Shown piece by piece: positions 1-10,578 of a stretch of DNA of 64,000 bases. The notes below the pieces were generated by a model, which was not told the origin of the DNA, did no database searches, and was given only the letters and a program-made list of their open reading frames with translations. Position 1 is the first letter of the stretch. Every line of letters starts with the position of its first letter. The position numbers and the translations under genes were made by a program. The DNA is taken from contig NZ_JAEULZ010000052.1 of the NCBI RefSeq assembly GCF_016793485.1, positions 34,868-98,867 on the forward strand, written 5' to 3'. The DNA is from Mesorhizobium sp. Lineage in GTDB: Bacteria > Pseudomonadota > Alphaproteobacteria > Rhizobiales > Rhizobiaceae.

Positions 1-851
1 CCTGAACGCGTGGTGTTCGGCTCGATGCCGATCATCCTGCCACGGCCGTGCCAAGGCGGTTCAGGCGTGCCCTCCAACTCGTACCAGAGCCATGCACAGG
101 GATAGGTCGCCGCATCCCAGGACAGCGCCGCCGCGATGCGATTGTCCAGCCGGCGGATTGCAGCCCATGCAGGACCCGCAAAATCGTGCAGGTAGCCTGA
201 CGCGGCGACGGGCGCGGCCGGCTTCGACAGATCGACCAGCCCCTGCTTTCCGGGCACCATCGGCCAGTCGCCCTGCCCGCCCGGCGCAAGCGGGTTGGCC
301 GGCGGGTCGTACATGCTGTCCACCGACGCGCGGGCAGCGTTGGTCGTGATCTCCACGGAACCGTCCACCAGGTCGGACCCGAAGGTCGTGTGCTGGCCCC
401 ACATCACCTCGACCGGCCGCGCGCCATCCATGCGCAGCCGCTCGCGGATCACCAGCATGTCGCCGGACACCTTCAGTTCGCGCTGCATCTCCACCGGCAC
501 CGAGAAGAAGCGCCGCGACATGCGGATCGTCTTGGACGTCGCCGTGAATTCCCAAGGCGAAATCGACCCCTCGCCATGGAAGCCGTGGAAGATCCCTCCA
601 AACTGGCAGGCGTCGCCGCCATTGGGGAAAAGCAGCGGCCAGCCGCCGGTGAAGCGGGTCAGCCATTCCGGCTCGTCGCGCGCCGCAAAGCTGGCGATCG
701 GCGCATTGACCGCATCCCACGGAGCCTCGCCCAGCACGGAAAGGTTGGACGGCAGATGCCTGATCTCGGTAATCGTGCCGCCGACGCGCGGATTGACCGT
801 GACCCGCAATTCGCGGCTTTCGATGGCTATGCCCGGCGGCTCGCGCGTCAT
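1..851 (-). CDS. Aldose-epimerase-like (galactose mutarotase fold) protein, 3' end off window
   Basis: The frame is open from an ATG at 851 to the left edge, about 283 codons, so the C-terminus is missing. The protein has GWPLLFPNGGD, then FHGFHGEG, and later WGQHTTFG, a spacing of Gly/His-rich loops like that of aldose 1-epimerase-like proteins of the galactose mutarotase superfamily. Such enzymes interconvert sugar anomers or bind a related sugar. It lies 13 bases after the permease gene on the same strand, so it is the last visible gene of the sugar-import operon. A GTG at 863 is an alternative start that would overlap the permease stop codon. The exact substrate is unknown. It could also belong to the DUF4432 subgroup of the same fold. 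Confidence 0.7.
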   Translation of the reverse strand, partial: MTREPPGIAIESRELRVTVNPRVGGTITEIRHLPSNLSVLGEAPWDAVNAPIASFAARDEPEWLTRFTGGWPLLFPNGGDACQFGGIFHGFHGEGSISPWEFTATSKTIRMSRRFFSVPVEMQRELKVSGDMLVIRERLRMDGARPVEVMWGQHTTFGSDLVDGSVEITTNAARASVDSMYDPPANPLAPGGQGDWPMVPGKQGLVDLSKPAAPVAASGYLHDFAGPAWAAIRRLDNRIAAALSWDAATYPCAWLWYELEGTPEPPWHGRGRMIGIEPNTTRS

Positions 852-864
852 CTGCCTGCGCACC

Positions 865-1686
865 TCACTTGACGGCGCCCGCCATCAGCCCGCGGATGAA
901 GTACTTCTGGAACGAGATGTAGAGAATGAGCATCGGGGCGGAGGCGATCACCATGCCGGCCATGGTCAGCGGCACCTGATTGTTGTAGCGCCCCTGGAAC
1001 ACGCTGATGCCGGCCATCAACGTGCGTTTGGCGTCATCCTGCAGGAAGATGATCGCGATGAGAAGGTCGTTCCACACATAGAGTGAATTGACCACCAACA
1101 GGGTTACCAAAGCCGGCGCTGACAGCGGCAGCACGATCTTGACCAGGATGATGAAATCATTGGCCCCGTCCATGCGCGCGCTCTCGAACAGTTCGTTCGG
1201 CACTGTGCGGAAGAAGGTCGTCAGCAGGTAGACCGAGAACGGCGTGATGAGGCCCGCATAGATCAGGATCGCACCCTGATAAGTGCTGATCAAGCCGATG
1301 CGCGAATAGAGCACGAAGAGCGGCACGATCATCACGATCGGCGGCACCGCCATCAGCGAGGTCGAGATCGCCAGCAGCATGTTGCGCCCCTTGAACTCCA
1401 TGCGGGCGATGGCGTAGGCGGCAAGGCACGAAACGATAGTGCTGATCACTACCGCGCCAGCGACCAGGATCAGGCTGTTCAGCATCCACCACAGAAACGG
1501 GCTGTCGAGCAGCACGGCACGGAAGTTTTCCAGCACCGGCATCGACGGGAAGCCGAGCTTGTCGATCGCGTATTCCTGCTCCGTCTTCAGCGCGGTCGAG
1601 ATCATGAAGATCGTCGGTACTAGTGCCAGGAAGGACGCGAACAGCAGGACGGCGTGCTTGGGGAGAGCGGCGAGCAGCTTGTTCAT
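865..1686 (-). CDS. Carbohydrate ABC transporter permease, MalG type (CUT1 family)
   Basis: This 273-residue inner-membrane protein has six hydrophobic segments and the permease EAA loop, seen as ELFESARMDGANDF followed by LPLSAPAL. It forms the translocation channel together with the MalF-type partner encoded just upstream. The ATG at 1686 overlaps the partner's stop codon as ATGA, showing translational coupling. Length and topology fit MalG-like CUT1 permeases. No CUT1 ATPase lies between this gene and the left edge, so the energising subunit is either further left or shared with another system. The sugar transported cannot be inferred; neighbours suggest a sugar or sugar acid. Confidence 0.93.
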   Translation of the reverse strand: MNKLLAALPKHAVLLFASFLALVPTIFMISTALKTEQEYAIDKLGFPSMPVLENFRAVLLDSPFLWWMLNSLILVAGAVVISTIVSCLAAYAIARMEFKGRNMLLAISTSLMAVPPIVMIVPLFVLYSRIGLISTYQGAILIYAGLITPFSVYLLTTFFRTVPNELFESARMDGANDFIILVKIVLPLSAPALVTLLVVNSLYVWNDLLIAIIFLQDDAKRTLMAGISVFQGRYNNQVPLTMAGMVIASAPMLILYISFQKYFIRGLMAGAVK

Positions 1687-2567
1687 CGTGTCGCCTCGTC
1701 CTGTGCGGCGCGACGACGCGCCCTGAACAACGGGAAGATCAGCGCCACCGACACGAGGAAGAGCATGACCGACGCCGCCGAGGCGATGCCGGGCAGGCTG
1801 GTGCGGATCAGCGCATTGAAGATGTAGAACTCGACGACCACGGTGGCCGTACCCGGCCCGCCGCGCCCGCCGCCGATGACGTAGACATAGGCGAAGACGG
1901 CCGACAGCATGGTGATCGTGCTGACCACGACGAAGAATTCGATGACGCCGCGCATCTGCGGCAGGATGATGTAGCGCGCGCGCTGCCACCAGTTGGCGCC
2001 TTCCAGCTTCGCCGCCTCGATGACGGACTCGTCCAGGCTCATCATGCGCGCGAGGAAGAGGATGATGCCAAGCGCGCTCTCGCGCCAGATGATCAGGATC
2101 ATCACGGTCCAAAGCGCCACATCCGACGAACCGATCCAGTCGAGCGCCATGAAGTCGAGGCTCAGCCAGCGCAGAACCTCGTTCACCGGGCCGCTGAACT
2201 GGAACATGCGCTTCATGACCACGGCGATGATCGGGATCGCCAGCACGAAGGGCACGAAGACGATGATCCGGTAGAGCTTCCAGCCGGCAACCCGCTCGTA
2301 GAGCAGGATCGCCACCAGAAGCGAGACGATCACCATCACCGGGATGGCGAGCAGCAGCTGCACATTGTGCAGCACGGATTCCCAGAACAGATCCTGGCCC
2401 AGCACGAGCTGGTAGTTGCGAAAGCCGATCCACGGCCCGTCGATGCCGCGCACCATCTTGAAGCTGAACTCGAAGATGCGCACCAGCGGGTAGCCGAACA
2501 CGAAGGCGATCAGCAGCACCAGCGGCGCGACATAGAGATAGGGCGTGAGCCGTGACGTTCTGGTCAT
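1683..2567 (-). CDS. Carbohydrate ABC transporter permease, MalF type (CUT1 family)
   Basis: A 294-residue membrane protein starting with a cytoplasmic MTRTSRL stretch and a first transmembrane helix (YVAPLVLLIAFVFGYPLV). Its EAA-type loop reads VIEAAKLEGANWWQRARYIILPQMRG, which contacts the ATPase in this family. It is the first of the two permease subunits, and its stop overlaps the start of the MalG-type gene. It is separated from the upstream binding-protein gene by a large inverted repeat, a common arrangement that lets the binding protein be made in excess. Confidence 0.93.
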   Translation of the reverse strand: MTRTSRLTPYLYVAPLVLLIAFVFGYPLVRIFEFSFKMVRGIDGPWIGFRNYQLVLGQDLFWESVLHNVQLLLAIPVMVIVSLLVAILLYERVAGWKLYRIIVFVPFVLAIPIIAVVMKRMFQFSGPVNEVLRWLSLDFMALDWIGSSDVALWTVMILIIWRESALGIILFLARMMSLDESVIEAAKLEGANWWQRARYIILPQMRGVIEFFVVVSTITMLSAVFAYVYVIGGGRGGPGTATVVVEFYIFNALIRTSLPGIASAASVMLFLVSVALIFPLFRARRRAAQDEATR

Positions 2568-2610
2568 GATTTGTTTGTTTGATTTGCGGGCGAGCTTGTC
2601 GCCCTACGTT

Positions 2611-2768
2611 GCCCCCCTCTGTCCTGCCGGACATCTCCCCCACAGGTGGGGAGATTTGCCAGCGGCGAGTGCGGCACCCAAGTTGGAACGCCTGCGATTT
2701 GCACGAACGAAAATGACAGTCCAATCTCCCCCCTTGTGGGGGAGATGTCCGGCAGGACAGAGGGGGGC
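2611..2768. repeat. Long inverted repeat between binding-protein and permease genes
   Basis: Two arms of about 46 bases (2611-2656 and 2723-2768) are complementary with about two mismatches. Each arm also has its own small hairpin built on CTCCCC/GGGGAG. The arms contain TGTCCTGCCGGACA-type sequence. Elements of this appearance are dispersed in intergenic DNA of Mesorhizobium-like genomes. In the transcript it would form a strong stem downstream of the binding-protein gene, where it may protect the upstream mRNA or attenuate the permease genes. Confidence 0.85.
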
Positions 2769-2814
2769 GCGACGAAGCGCCCACCCTTGATCAGTCCAAA
2801 CACCGGCTTCCCGA

Positions 2815-4158
2815 TCAGCTGGCCGAAAGGTCGACGACCCACTTCTGGTAGTTCTCGACCAGATCGGGGTTGAACTCGCGCCACTCCTTGGCGGTGTTGG
2901 CCGCCAGTTCGCCGGCCTGCTCGCCGGTCATCGAGCCCTGCACGATCTGCTGGCCTGTCGGGATGGCGGCGCGCTCGTAGAACTGGCCGGGCATCACGTT
3001 GGTGACGTTGGAGATGTTCTTGCCCAGGCCCCACGTCTCCCACATCGAACGCACCGTTGCGTCGGTAATGACGCTCGAGTCGAAGGTCGTGTTGGACGGG
3101 ATCCAGCCGGTCGCGTCCCAGAACGCCTTCAGCTGCTCCGGCGAATTGAGGAACTCGAGGAAGGCGGCCGCTGCCTTCGGGTCCTCGGCGTTGGACGAGA
3201 TGCCCAGGCCCTGTACGTCGAGCAGCGGCGTGCCGGCGAGCTTGCCCTTGCCGAACACCGGCATGACCATGACGCCGATCTCGCCGTTGGCGGTCTTGAG
3301 GTCGGCGGGCAGGCGCGTGCCGATCGACTGGCCCATTGCGAGCTTGCCTGCCGGGACGAGGTCGATGCCGGGATAGAGTTCCAGCGACGACATGTCGGCG
3401 TTCAGGTAGCCCTTGGTCTTCAGCTCTTCCAGCTTCGTCCAGTGCTCGTGATACTTCGGATCGCGGAAGTCCTTGTCGCCGATGAAGAGCTCGACGGCCT
3501 CGCCGACCGTGTCGAGGTTCTGCGGCAGCGCATGGCTGATGTACCACTCCGACCAGTAGCCGTCCTGGATGCCGCCGCCGAGCGGTTCGATGCCGGCAGT
3601 CTTCAGCGCTTCGCAGGCCACCAGAAGTTCGTCCCAGGTCTTTGGCGGCGCGTTCGGATCGAGCTTGACCTGCTCGAACAGCTTCTTGTTGTAGATCCAG
3701 AGCATCGGCAGCGGATACCAGCCGACGCGATAGGTATCGCCGCCGAAATTAGACAACGCCGTTGGCGTCGAGGCGGTCAGGATTTCTGGCTTGATCAGTT
3801 CCTTGAGGCCCTTGAGATAGCCGAACCACACGCTTTCCATGTGGTAGATGCCGTTCCAGAGATACTGGATGTCAGGCGCGTTGCCTGCGGCGGCGGCGGT
3901 CTGGAACTGCGAAATGACAACGGCGGTGTCCTGCAGCATCGGCTTGATGGTCGCTTCCTTGTAGGCGGCCACCGCGCCGTCGACGACCTTCTGCAGGCCG
4001 GGCAGTTCCTGCTCGCCCCACCACCACCAGTCCATGGTGAGCTGCTGGGCGCGCGCCGAGCCCGGCAGCATGCCTCCGAGCGCGGAGCCCGCGCCGAGCG
4101 CCAGTCCCATTTTCATCAATTCGCGGCGGGAAAGATCCCATGCCTTTTTTTCTGTCAT
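2815..4158 (-). CDS. Extracellular sugar-binding protein of the CUT1 ABC importer, Tat-exported
   Basis: A 447-residue solute-binding protein family 1 member. The N-terminus SRRELMKMGLALGAGSALGG, ending near SARAQ, has the twin-arginine signal pattern, so it is probably exported folded to the periplasm. It captures the sugar and delivers it to the two permeases encoded downstream. The MDWWWWGEQELPG stretch just after the signal and motifs such as AMGQSIGTRLPAD are in keeping with the family. The gene lies 31 bases after the SDR gene on the same strand, so SDR, binding protein, permeases and epimerase-like protein look like one operon. Confidence 0.92.
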   Translation of the reverse strand: MTEKKAWDLSRRELMKMGLALGAGSALGGMLPGSARAQQLTMDWWWWGEQELPGLQKVVDGAVAAYKEATIKPMLQDTAVVISQFQTAAAAGNAPDIQYLWNGIYHMESVWFGYLKGLKELIKPEILTASTPTALSNFGGDTYRVGWYPLPMLWIYNKKLFEQVKLDPNAPPKTWDELLVACEALKTAGIEPLGGGIQDGYWSEWYISHALPQNLDTVGEAVELFIGDKDFRDPKYHEHWTKLEELKTKGYLNADMSSLELYPGIDLVPAGKLAMGQSIGTRLPADLKTANGEIGVMVMPVFGKGKLAGTPLLDVQGLGISSNAEDPKAAAAFLEFLNSPEQLKAFWDATGWIPSNTTFDSSVITDATVRSMWETWGLGKNISNVTNVMPGQFYERAAIPTGQQIVQGSMTGEQAGELAANTAKEWREFNPDLVENYQKWVVDLSAS

Positions 4159-4189
4159 TGTTCAGATCCCCTGTGGTTATGCGTTGTTG

Positions 4190-4966
4190 TCAGAATGTGC
4201 TCATCAGGCCGCCGTCGACCACAAGCAACTGGCCGGTCATGTAGCGGCAATAATCTGATGCGAGGAAAACCACCGAGCCCGAGACATCCTCGGGATAGCC
4301 GGTGCGTCCGAGCGGTATCTTGCGGCGGCGGACATACCATTCGTGGAAGTCCGGCGTGTCGGCTTCGTCTACGCCGTTCACGACCGACATCGGCGTCGCC
4401 ATGAAGCCGGGCGCCACCGAATTGACCAGGATGTTGTAAGGCCCAAGCTCGACAGCCATCGACTTCGTATAGGTGATGATCGCACCCTTGGCCGCGTTGT
4501 AGGGGCCTGTCTCGCCGCTCGACGCGAAACCCTGGATCGAGGCGATGTGGATGATGCGGCCGCTCTGCTGCTTCACCATCTGCGGCGCGACCAGCTTGCT
4601 GCCCATGTAGACGGCCTCGAGATTGATGGCGATGGTGCGCCGCCAGTTCTCCAGCGTGTCGTTCAGGATCGTGTGCGTCGGCGGGTTGATCGCAGCGTTG
4701 TTGACCAGCGCATCGATGCGGCCAAGCCTGTCTATCACCTCGGAGACAACCGCGCCGTAGCGGTCGTAGTCGGTGACGTCGAGCGCATAGGGAAACGCCT
4801 TCCCTCCGGCAGCCTCGATCTCGCTAGCCACCGCCTCGGCATTCGCCGCATTGCGCTCCAGCAGCACGACACGAGCACCTTCGCGCGCCATCTCCAGCGA
4901 AACCGCCCGGCCCAGTCCCTGACCGGCGCCAGTGACGAGGCAGACCCTGTCGTCCAGCAAACCCAA
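4190..4966 (-). CDS. Short-chain dehydrogenase/reductase, first gene of the sugar operon
   Basis: A classical SDR: cofactor loop TGAGQGLG near the N-terminus, NNAA motif, catalytic Ser in HIASIQG and YNAAK (Tyr and Lys of the active site). It would oxidise or reduce a sugar-derived hydroxyl with NAD(P). I place the start at a TTG codon at 4966, preceded at proper distance by AAGAGGTGG, giving MGLLDDR, the usual beginning for this family (258 residues). An in-frame ATG at 4984 would add six residues but has no ribosome-binding site. It is divergent from the SMP-30 gene and starts the operon with the importer. Confidence 0.9.
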   Translation of the reverse strand: MGLLDDRVCLVTGAGQGLGRAVSLEMAREGARVVLLERNAANAEAVASEIEAAGGKAFPYALDVTDYDRYGAVVSEVIDRLGRIDALVNNAAINPPTHTILNDTLENWRRTIAINLEAVYMGSKLVAPQMVKQQSGRIIHIASIQGFASSGETGPYNAAKGAIITYTKSMAVELGPYNILVNSVAPGFMATPMSVVNGVDEADTPDFHEWYVRRRKIPLGRTGYPEDVSGSVVFLASDYCRYMTGQLLVVDGGLMSTF

Positions 4967-5023
4967 AACGCCACCTCTTCGCATTCATCAGGACTGGCCG
5001 TCGCCTGCCCGCCATCAGCACTC

Positions 5024-5039
5024 GTCCAGAATGTTGGAC
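5024..5039. promoter_or_regulatory. Candidate operator between divergent SDR and SMP-30 genes
   Basis: An inverted repeat with arms GTCCA and TGGAC separated by six bases lies in the intergenic region between the two divergent catabolic genes. The half-site resembles GTCC/GGAC arms found near other catabolic genes in this window (16195-16216 and 21737-21752), so a common regulator is possible. The protein that binds is not known. Confidence 0.4.
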
Positions 5040-5149
5040 CTTGCTCTGATATGCCGGAAGATACTAGACTTGCGCCGAAAGTTCCGTCAAGGGCGAAGCC
5101 CTTCACGAGACACGTGCTTCCCGCACGAAACCGCTCCAGAGGATAGCGC

Positions 5150-6004
5150 ATGCCCGACGAATCCCAAACGCTGCAGCTTGCCAACATCGGATACGCCTTC
5201 GACCATCCCGAGGCCGTCGCCTGGGGACCTGACGGATATGCTTATGCCGGCGGCGAGGCAGGTCAGCTCTATCGCTACAAGCTGGATGGTTCGGGCATCG
5301 AGGAAGTCGCGCGCGTGGCCGGCGGTTTCCTGCTTGGGCTGGCGCATGATGCGGCCGGCAACACCTACGCCTGCGACGACCGCTCCGCCTGCGTGCATCG
5401 TATAACGCCGGGCGGCGCTGTCGGCACCTATGCCAATGGCAATGATACGCAGAAGATGCGCGTTCCGAACTATCCTGTGTTCGACGACCATGGCAATCTC
5501 TACGTATCCGACTCCGGCTCGTGGGGCGCGAAGGACGGTTTCGTCTGGAAGGTCGCGCCGGGTGGCAAGGCCGAAATCTGGGACCGGCAGGCGAACGGCT
5601 TTTCAAACGGCATGTGCCTGTCGCCTGACGGGAAATGGCTCTACGTGGTGGAGTCCTGCCCGCCGCTCATTTCTCGGGTGGAAATTCGCGGCGACGGCAG
5701 CGCCGGCCGCCGCGAGGTGGTTGTCGAACTGCCGCGCAATGTGCCGGATGGCGTCGCCTTCGACGCAGCCGGCGACCTCTACATCAGCCTCTACAATCCC
5801 AACATCATCTATCGCTTCACCACGAAGGGCGAACTGGTCACGCTCTACGACGACTGGGAACAGCTCATGCTTGTCGCGCCGACCAACATAGCCTTCGGCG
5901 GACCGGACATGAAGACGCTGATCATCGCCTCGCTCTGCGGCTGGTCGGTGCACACCGCGCCGATGGCCGTTGCAGGCGTACCGGTGCGTTATCCGAAGAT
6001 CTGA
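5150..6004 (+). CDS. SMP-30/gluconolactonase-like beta-propeller protein
   Basis: A 284-residue protein with repeated beta-propeller signatures: DHPEAVAWGPDGYAY near the start, DDHGNLYVSDSGSW in the middle, GFSNGMCLSPDGKWLY, and DGVAFDAAGDLYIS. These Asp/Asn-rich loops bind the divalent metal in SMP-30 lactonases. The likely role is hydrolysis of a sugar lactone formed by one of the nearby dehydrogenases. The family also includes strictosidine-synthase-like and luciferin-regenerating proteins, so the reaction is an inference from context. No signal peptide is visible, so it should be cytoplasmic. Confidence 0.85.
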   Translation: MPDESQTLQLANIGYAFDHPEAVAWGPDGYAYAGGEAGQLYRYKLDGSGIEEVARVAGGFLLGLAHDAAGNTYACDDRSACVHRITPGGAVGTYANGNDTQKMRVPNYPVFDDHGNLYVSDSGSWGAKDGFVWKVAPGGKAEIWDRQANGFSNGMCLSPDGKWLYVVESCPPLISRVEIRGDGSAGRREVVVELPRNVPDGVAFDAAGDLYISLYNPNIIYRFTTKGELVTLYDDWEQLMLVAPTNIAFGGPDMKTLIIASLCGWSVHTAPMAVAGVPVRYPKI

Positions 6005-6013
6005 GGGCCAAAG

Positions 6014-6175
6014 CCAACCTCCCCTTGAGGGGAGGTCGGTGAGCGAAGCTCGCCGGGTGGGGTGCCCGAAGACGACGCTCGGCGCTGCTGTCAAACTCGA
6101 GTTTCAGGCGAGGCTACCCCACCCGTCCAACCGCCTTGCGGCGGCTGTCCACCCTCCCCGCAAGGGGAGGGGAAA
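6014..6175. repeat. Palindromic intergenic repeat element
   Basis: Two oppositely oriented arms, each containing a CCTCCCC-GGGGAGG hairpin (about 6018-6035 and 6152-6170), surround GGGTGGGGT (6055-6063) and ACCCCACCC (6116-6124). It fills the gap between two convergent genes, where it may act as a bidirectional terminator. The type resembles the element at 28757-28882. Confidence 0.75.
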
Positions 6176-6183
6176 TTCCCGCG

Positions 6184-7359
6184 TTAAATCTTCGGCGTCC
6201 GGTACAACACCTTGCCCTTCACCAAAATCTCGGCGTCGACGAGATACTTCTTGATGCCTTCGGCACTCATGGTGATGCCGAGGCCTGGCGCGGCCGGAAC
6301 GTTGACCTCGCCATTGGCGTCCGGCGTCAGGTGCGTCTCCGTCATGTCCCAGGCAACCGACTTCGGCGCGAAGGGATATTCGCAGATGACGTCCTGCTCC
6401 AATCCGGCAAAGGGCTGGATCGAGGCGGACAGCGCCATATGCGACGTGAAGGTGTGGTTGACATAGGTCACGCCACGCGCGCTCGCATAGTCCGCAACCT
6501 CCTTGGCCGGACCGATGCCGCCGATGCGGCCGCAGTCGATCTGGATGAAGGACACCTTGCCATAGTCGATGAGCTGGCGCGCCATGTGGACGTTGTGCGA
6601 GGCCTCGCCGCCCGCGAGCTTGATCTTGCCTGAGCGTCCAGCGAGCTTGCCATAGGCATCGTAGGCGCCGCCGTGGAATGGCTCTTCCAGCCAGATCGCC
6701 CCGACCTCCTCGAGTGCCGGGATGCGCGCCGCCGCCGCATCCACGTCCTCGCGGAAAATCTGACCGGCGTCGATCAGCAGCTTTCCTTCCGGGCCGATGC
6801 CCTCTCGCGCCGCCATGAGATGATCGCGATCGACGGCGACGCTGCCGCGTCCGAATGGACCCCAGCCGCACTTCACGGCGCGGTAGCCCTTGTCGCGCGC
6901 CGACTTGCAGCCCGCCAGAGTCTCGGCCGGCGTGTCGCCGAAAAGTTGCGAGGCGTAGGGGAGCTTCGGATAGGCTCGTCTGTAGCCCAGCAGTTCGTAG
7001 ACCGGCGCGTTGCGCTTCCTGCCGAGCACGTCCCACAGCGCCATCTCGATGCCGGACCACGTGTGCGCGGCCTGCAGGAGGTCCATGCACTCATATTCAA
7101 TCGCAGCGGCAAGTGCGGCGATGTCGGCGGGCGAATCGACCTTCTTGCCGAGCACCACCACCTCCAGCGGCTTGCAGGCGCCGTGCGACATCGGAGCGAC
7201 ATAGGCCGCGATGGAGGTGAGCGGCGACGCCTCGCACTCACCCCAGCCGGTCACGCCGTCCGCGATGACCCGGACAAGGAGTGCGTCCTGGCTACCATCG
7301 CCGATATCCTCGACGACGGGCATGGACAGGTAGAAGAAATCAACGGCTTCGATAGGCAT
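6184..7359 (-). CDS. Enolase-superfamily protein, mandelate racemase/muconate lactonizing type (1)
   Basis: A 391-residue protein with the usual N-terminal capping domain and C-terminal barrel. Candidate active-site residues are Lys163 (VKCGW), metal ligands Asp197 (DAGQ), Glu226 (EEPF) and Glu252 (GGE), then Asp275 (IDCGRIGG) and His302 (NHTF), an Asp-His dyad as in the mandelate racemase group. Only one Lys is present where many racemases have KxK. The family abstracts a proton next to a carboxylate, so dehydration or epimerisation of a sugar acid is likely. The start ATG at 7359 is preceded by AGGACC. It is followed, on the same strand upstream, by a second family member. Confidence 0.88.
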   Translation of the reverse strand: MPIEAVDFFYLSMPVVEDIGDGSQDALLVRVIADGVTGWGECEASPLTSIAAYVAPMSHGACKPLEVVVLGKKVDSPADIAALAAAIEYECMDLLQAAHTWSGIEMALWDVLGRKRNAPVYELLGYRRAYPKLPYASQLFGDTPAETLAGCKSARDKGYRAVKCGWGPFGRGSVAVDRDHLMAAREGIGPEGKLLIDAGQIFREDVDAAAARIPALEEVGAIWLEEPFHGGAYDAYGKLAGRSGKIKLAGGEASHNVHMARQLIDYGKVSFIQIDCGRIGGIGPAKEVADYASARGVTYVNHTFTSHMALSASIQPFAGLEQDVICEYPFAPKSVAWDMTETHLTPDANGEVNVPAAPGLGITMSAEGIKKYLVDAEILVKGKVLYRTPKI

Positions 7360-7387
7360 GCGATAGGTCCTTGAACAGTTCTTGAGG

Positions 7388-8556
7388 TCAGACGCGGAAA
7401 GTGTTGAGTGCGTTCTCGTCGATAGTGACGCCGAGGCCGGGCTTGGTCGGCAGCGGGATATATCCATCGACAATCGGGAGTTCTTCCGAGCAGAGGTCGC
7501 GGCGCAGGCGTGAGTCGGCCAGCTCGCGTGGAAGGCATTCTATATGGGTGCAGGTCGGCGACACCACGGAAAGATGCGCTGATGCCGCGATGCCGATCGC
7601 CGACTTCCAGCAATGCGGCACGACCAGCAAGCCATGGTCGGCGGCATGCTGCGCGACTCGGCGCGCCTCGGTCAGTCCGCCGACGCGGCCGACATCAGGC
7701 TGCGCGACATCCAGCCCGCCGGCCCGGAACAGCTCAAGGAACTCGAAACGCGTGTTCAGCCATTCGCCGGCCGCCACGCGCATCGGCGAGGCATGAACCA
7801 GCTTGGCGTAGCCCTCGACATCGTCGGAGGGCAGCGGCGTCTCGATGAAGAAGATGTCCTGGTCGGCGAACATCTCGACGGCGCGCAGCGCCTCCTTCCA
7901 GTCGCGCCAGGCATAGGCGACATCGACCATCACCGTGATCTCGGGTCCTATCGCCTCGCGACACGCCCGCACGATCCTCGCGATCTCTCGGTCGTCCTCG
8001 ATCTGCAGCGAATTGTGCGAATAAGGCCCCTTGGTGCAGACCTCCAGCTTCACGGCGCGAAAACCGAGTTCCTTGGCCTTGACCGCGCGTTCGACGAGGA
8101 TGCGCGTGTAGGTGTCGAGGTCGTCGCCTTCCGGCAGCAGCGAGGCGTAGGGCGTGATCTTGTTGGGATTGACCGCGCCGCCGAGCAATTGCCAGCAGGG
8201 TTTGCCCTCGATCTTGCCACGCAAATCCCAAAGCGCCATGTCGAGCGCGCCGATGGCGCAGATGCCGAGCCCGCGCCGACCGGTCATGGCGGAGCCCTTG
8301 TACATGCGGTCCCAGAGGCCCTCGACGTCTGTCGGATCGGCGCCGACAAGCATCTCGGTCAGGCCAAGGCCCATGATGTGCGTGCCGCGCGCCTCGATCA
8401 TGGCGCGCGCCACCCATGGATTGGTGTCGGTCTCGCCGATGCCGACGTGTCCCTCGTCGGTGTGGATCTTCACGACCAGGTTATCCTGCGCGGACGAGTT
8501 TGCGTCCGCTCGGTAGTCCGGCACCAGCAGGACAAAACATTCGATTTTGGTGATCT

Positions 8557-8560
<4 letters not shown>
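7388..8560 (-). CDS. Enolase-superfamily protein, mandelate racemase/muconate lactonizing type (2)
   Basis: A 390-residue protein with Lys171 (VKLEV), metal ligands Asp213 (MVDVAYAW), Glu240 (IETPLP) and Glu266 (AGEW), Asp289 (QPDVGRVGG) and His316 (PHCWK). All the expected barrel residues are present, so it is probably an active acid-sugar dehydratase or racemase. Its ATG overlaps the stop of the ABC ATPase gene (ATGA at 8557-8560), so import and catabolism appear to be co-expressed. It is clearly different from the neighbouring copy at 6184-7359, arguing against simple tandem duplication. Confidence 0.9.

Positions 8561-10578
<2,018 letters not shown>

Noticed and set aside
865-2784. A single 639-codon minus-strand frame spanning both sugar permeases
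   Set aside because: Only its last 273 codons make a recognisable permease; the preceding part is an out-of-frame reading of the MalF-type gene. The two genes overlap by ATGA.
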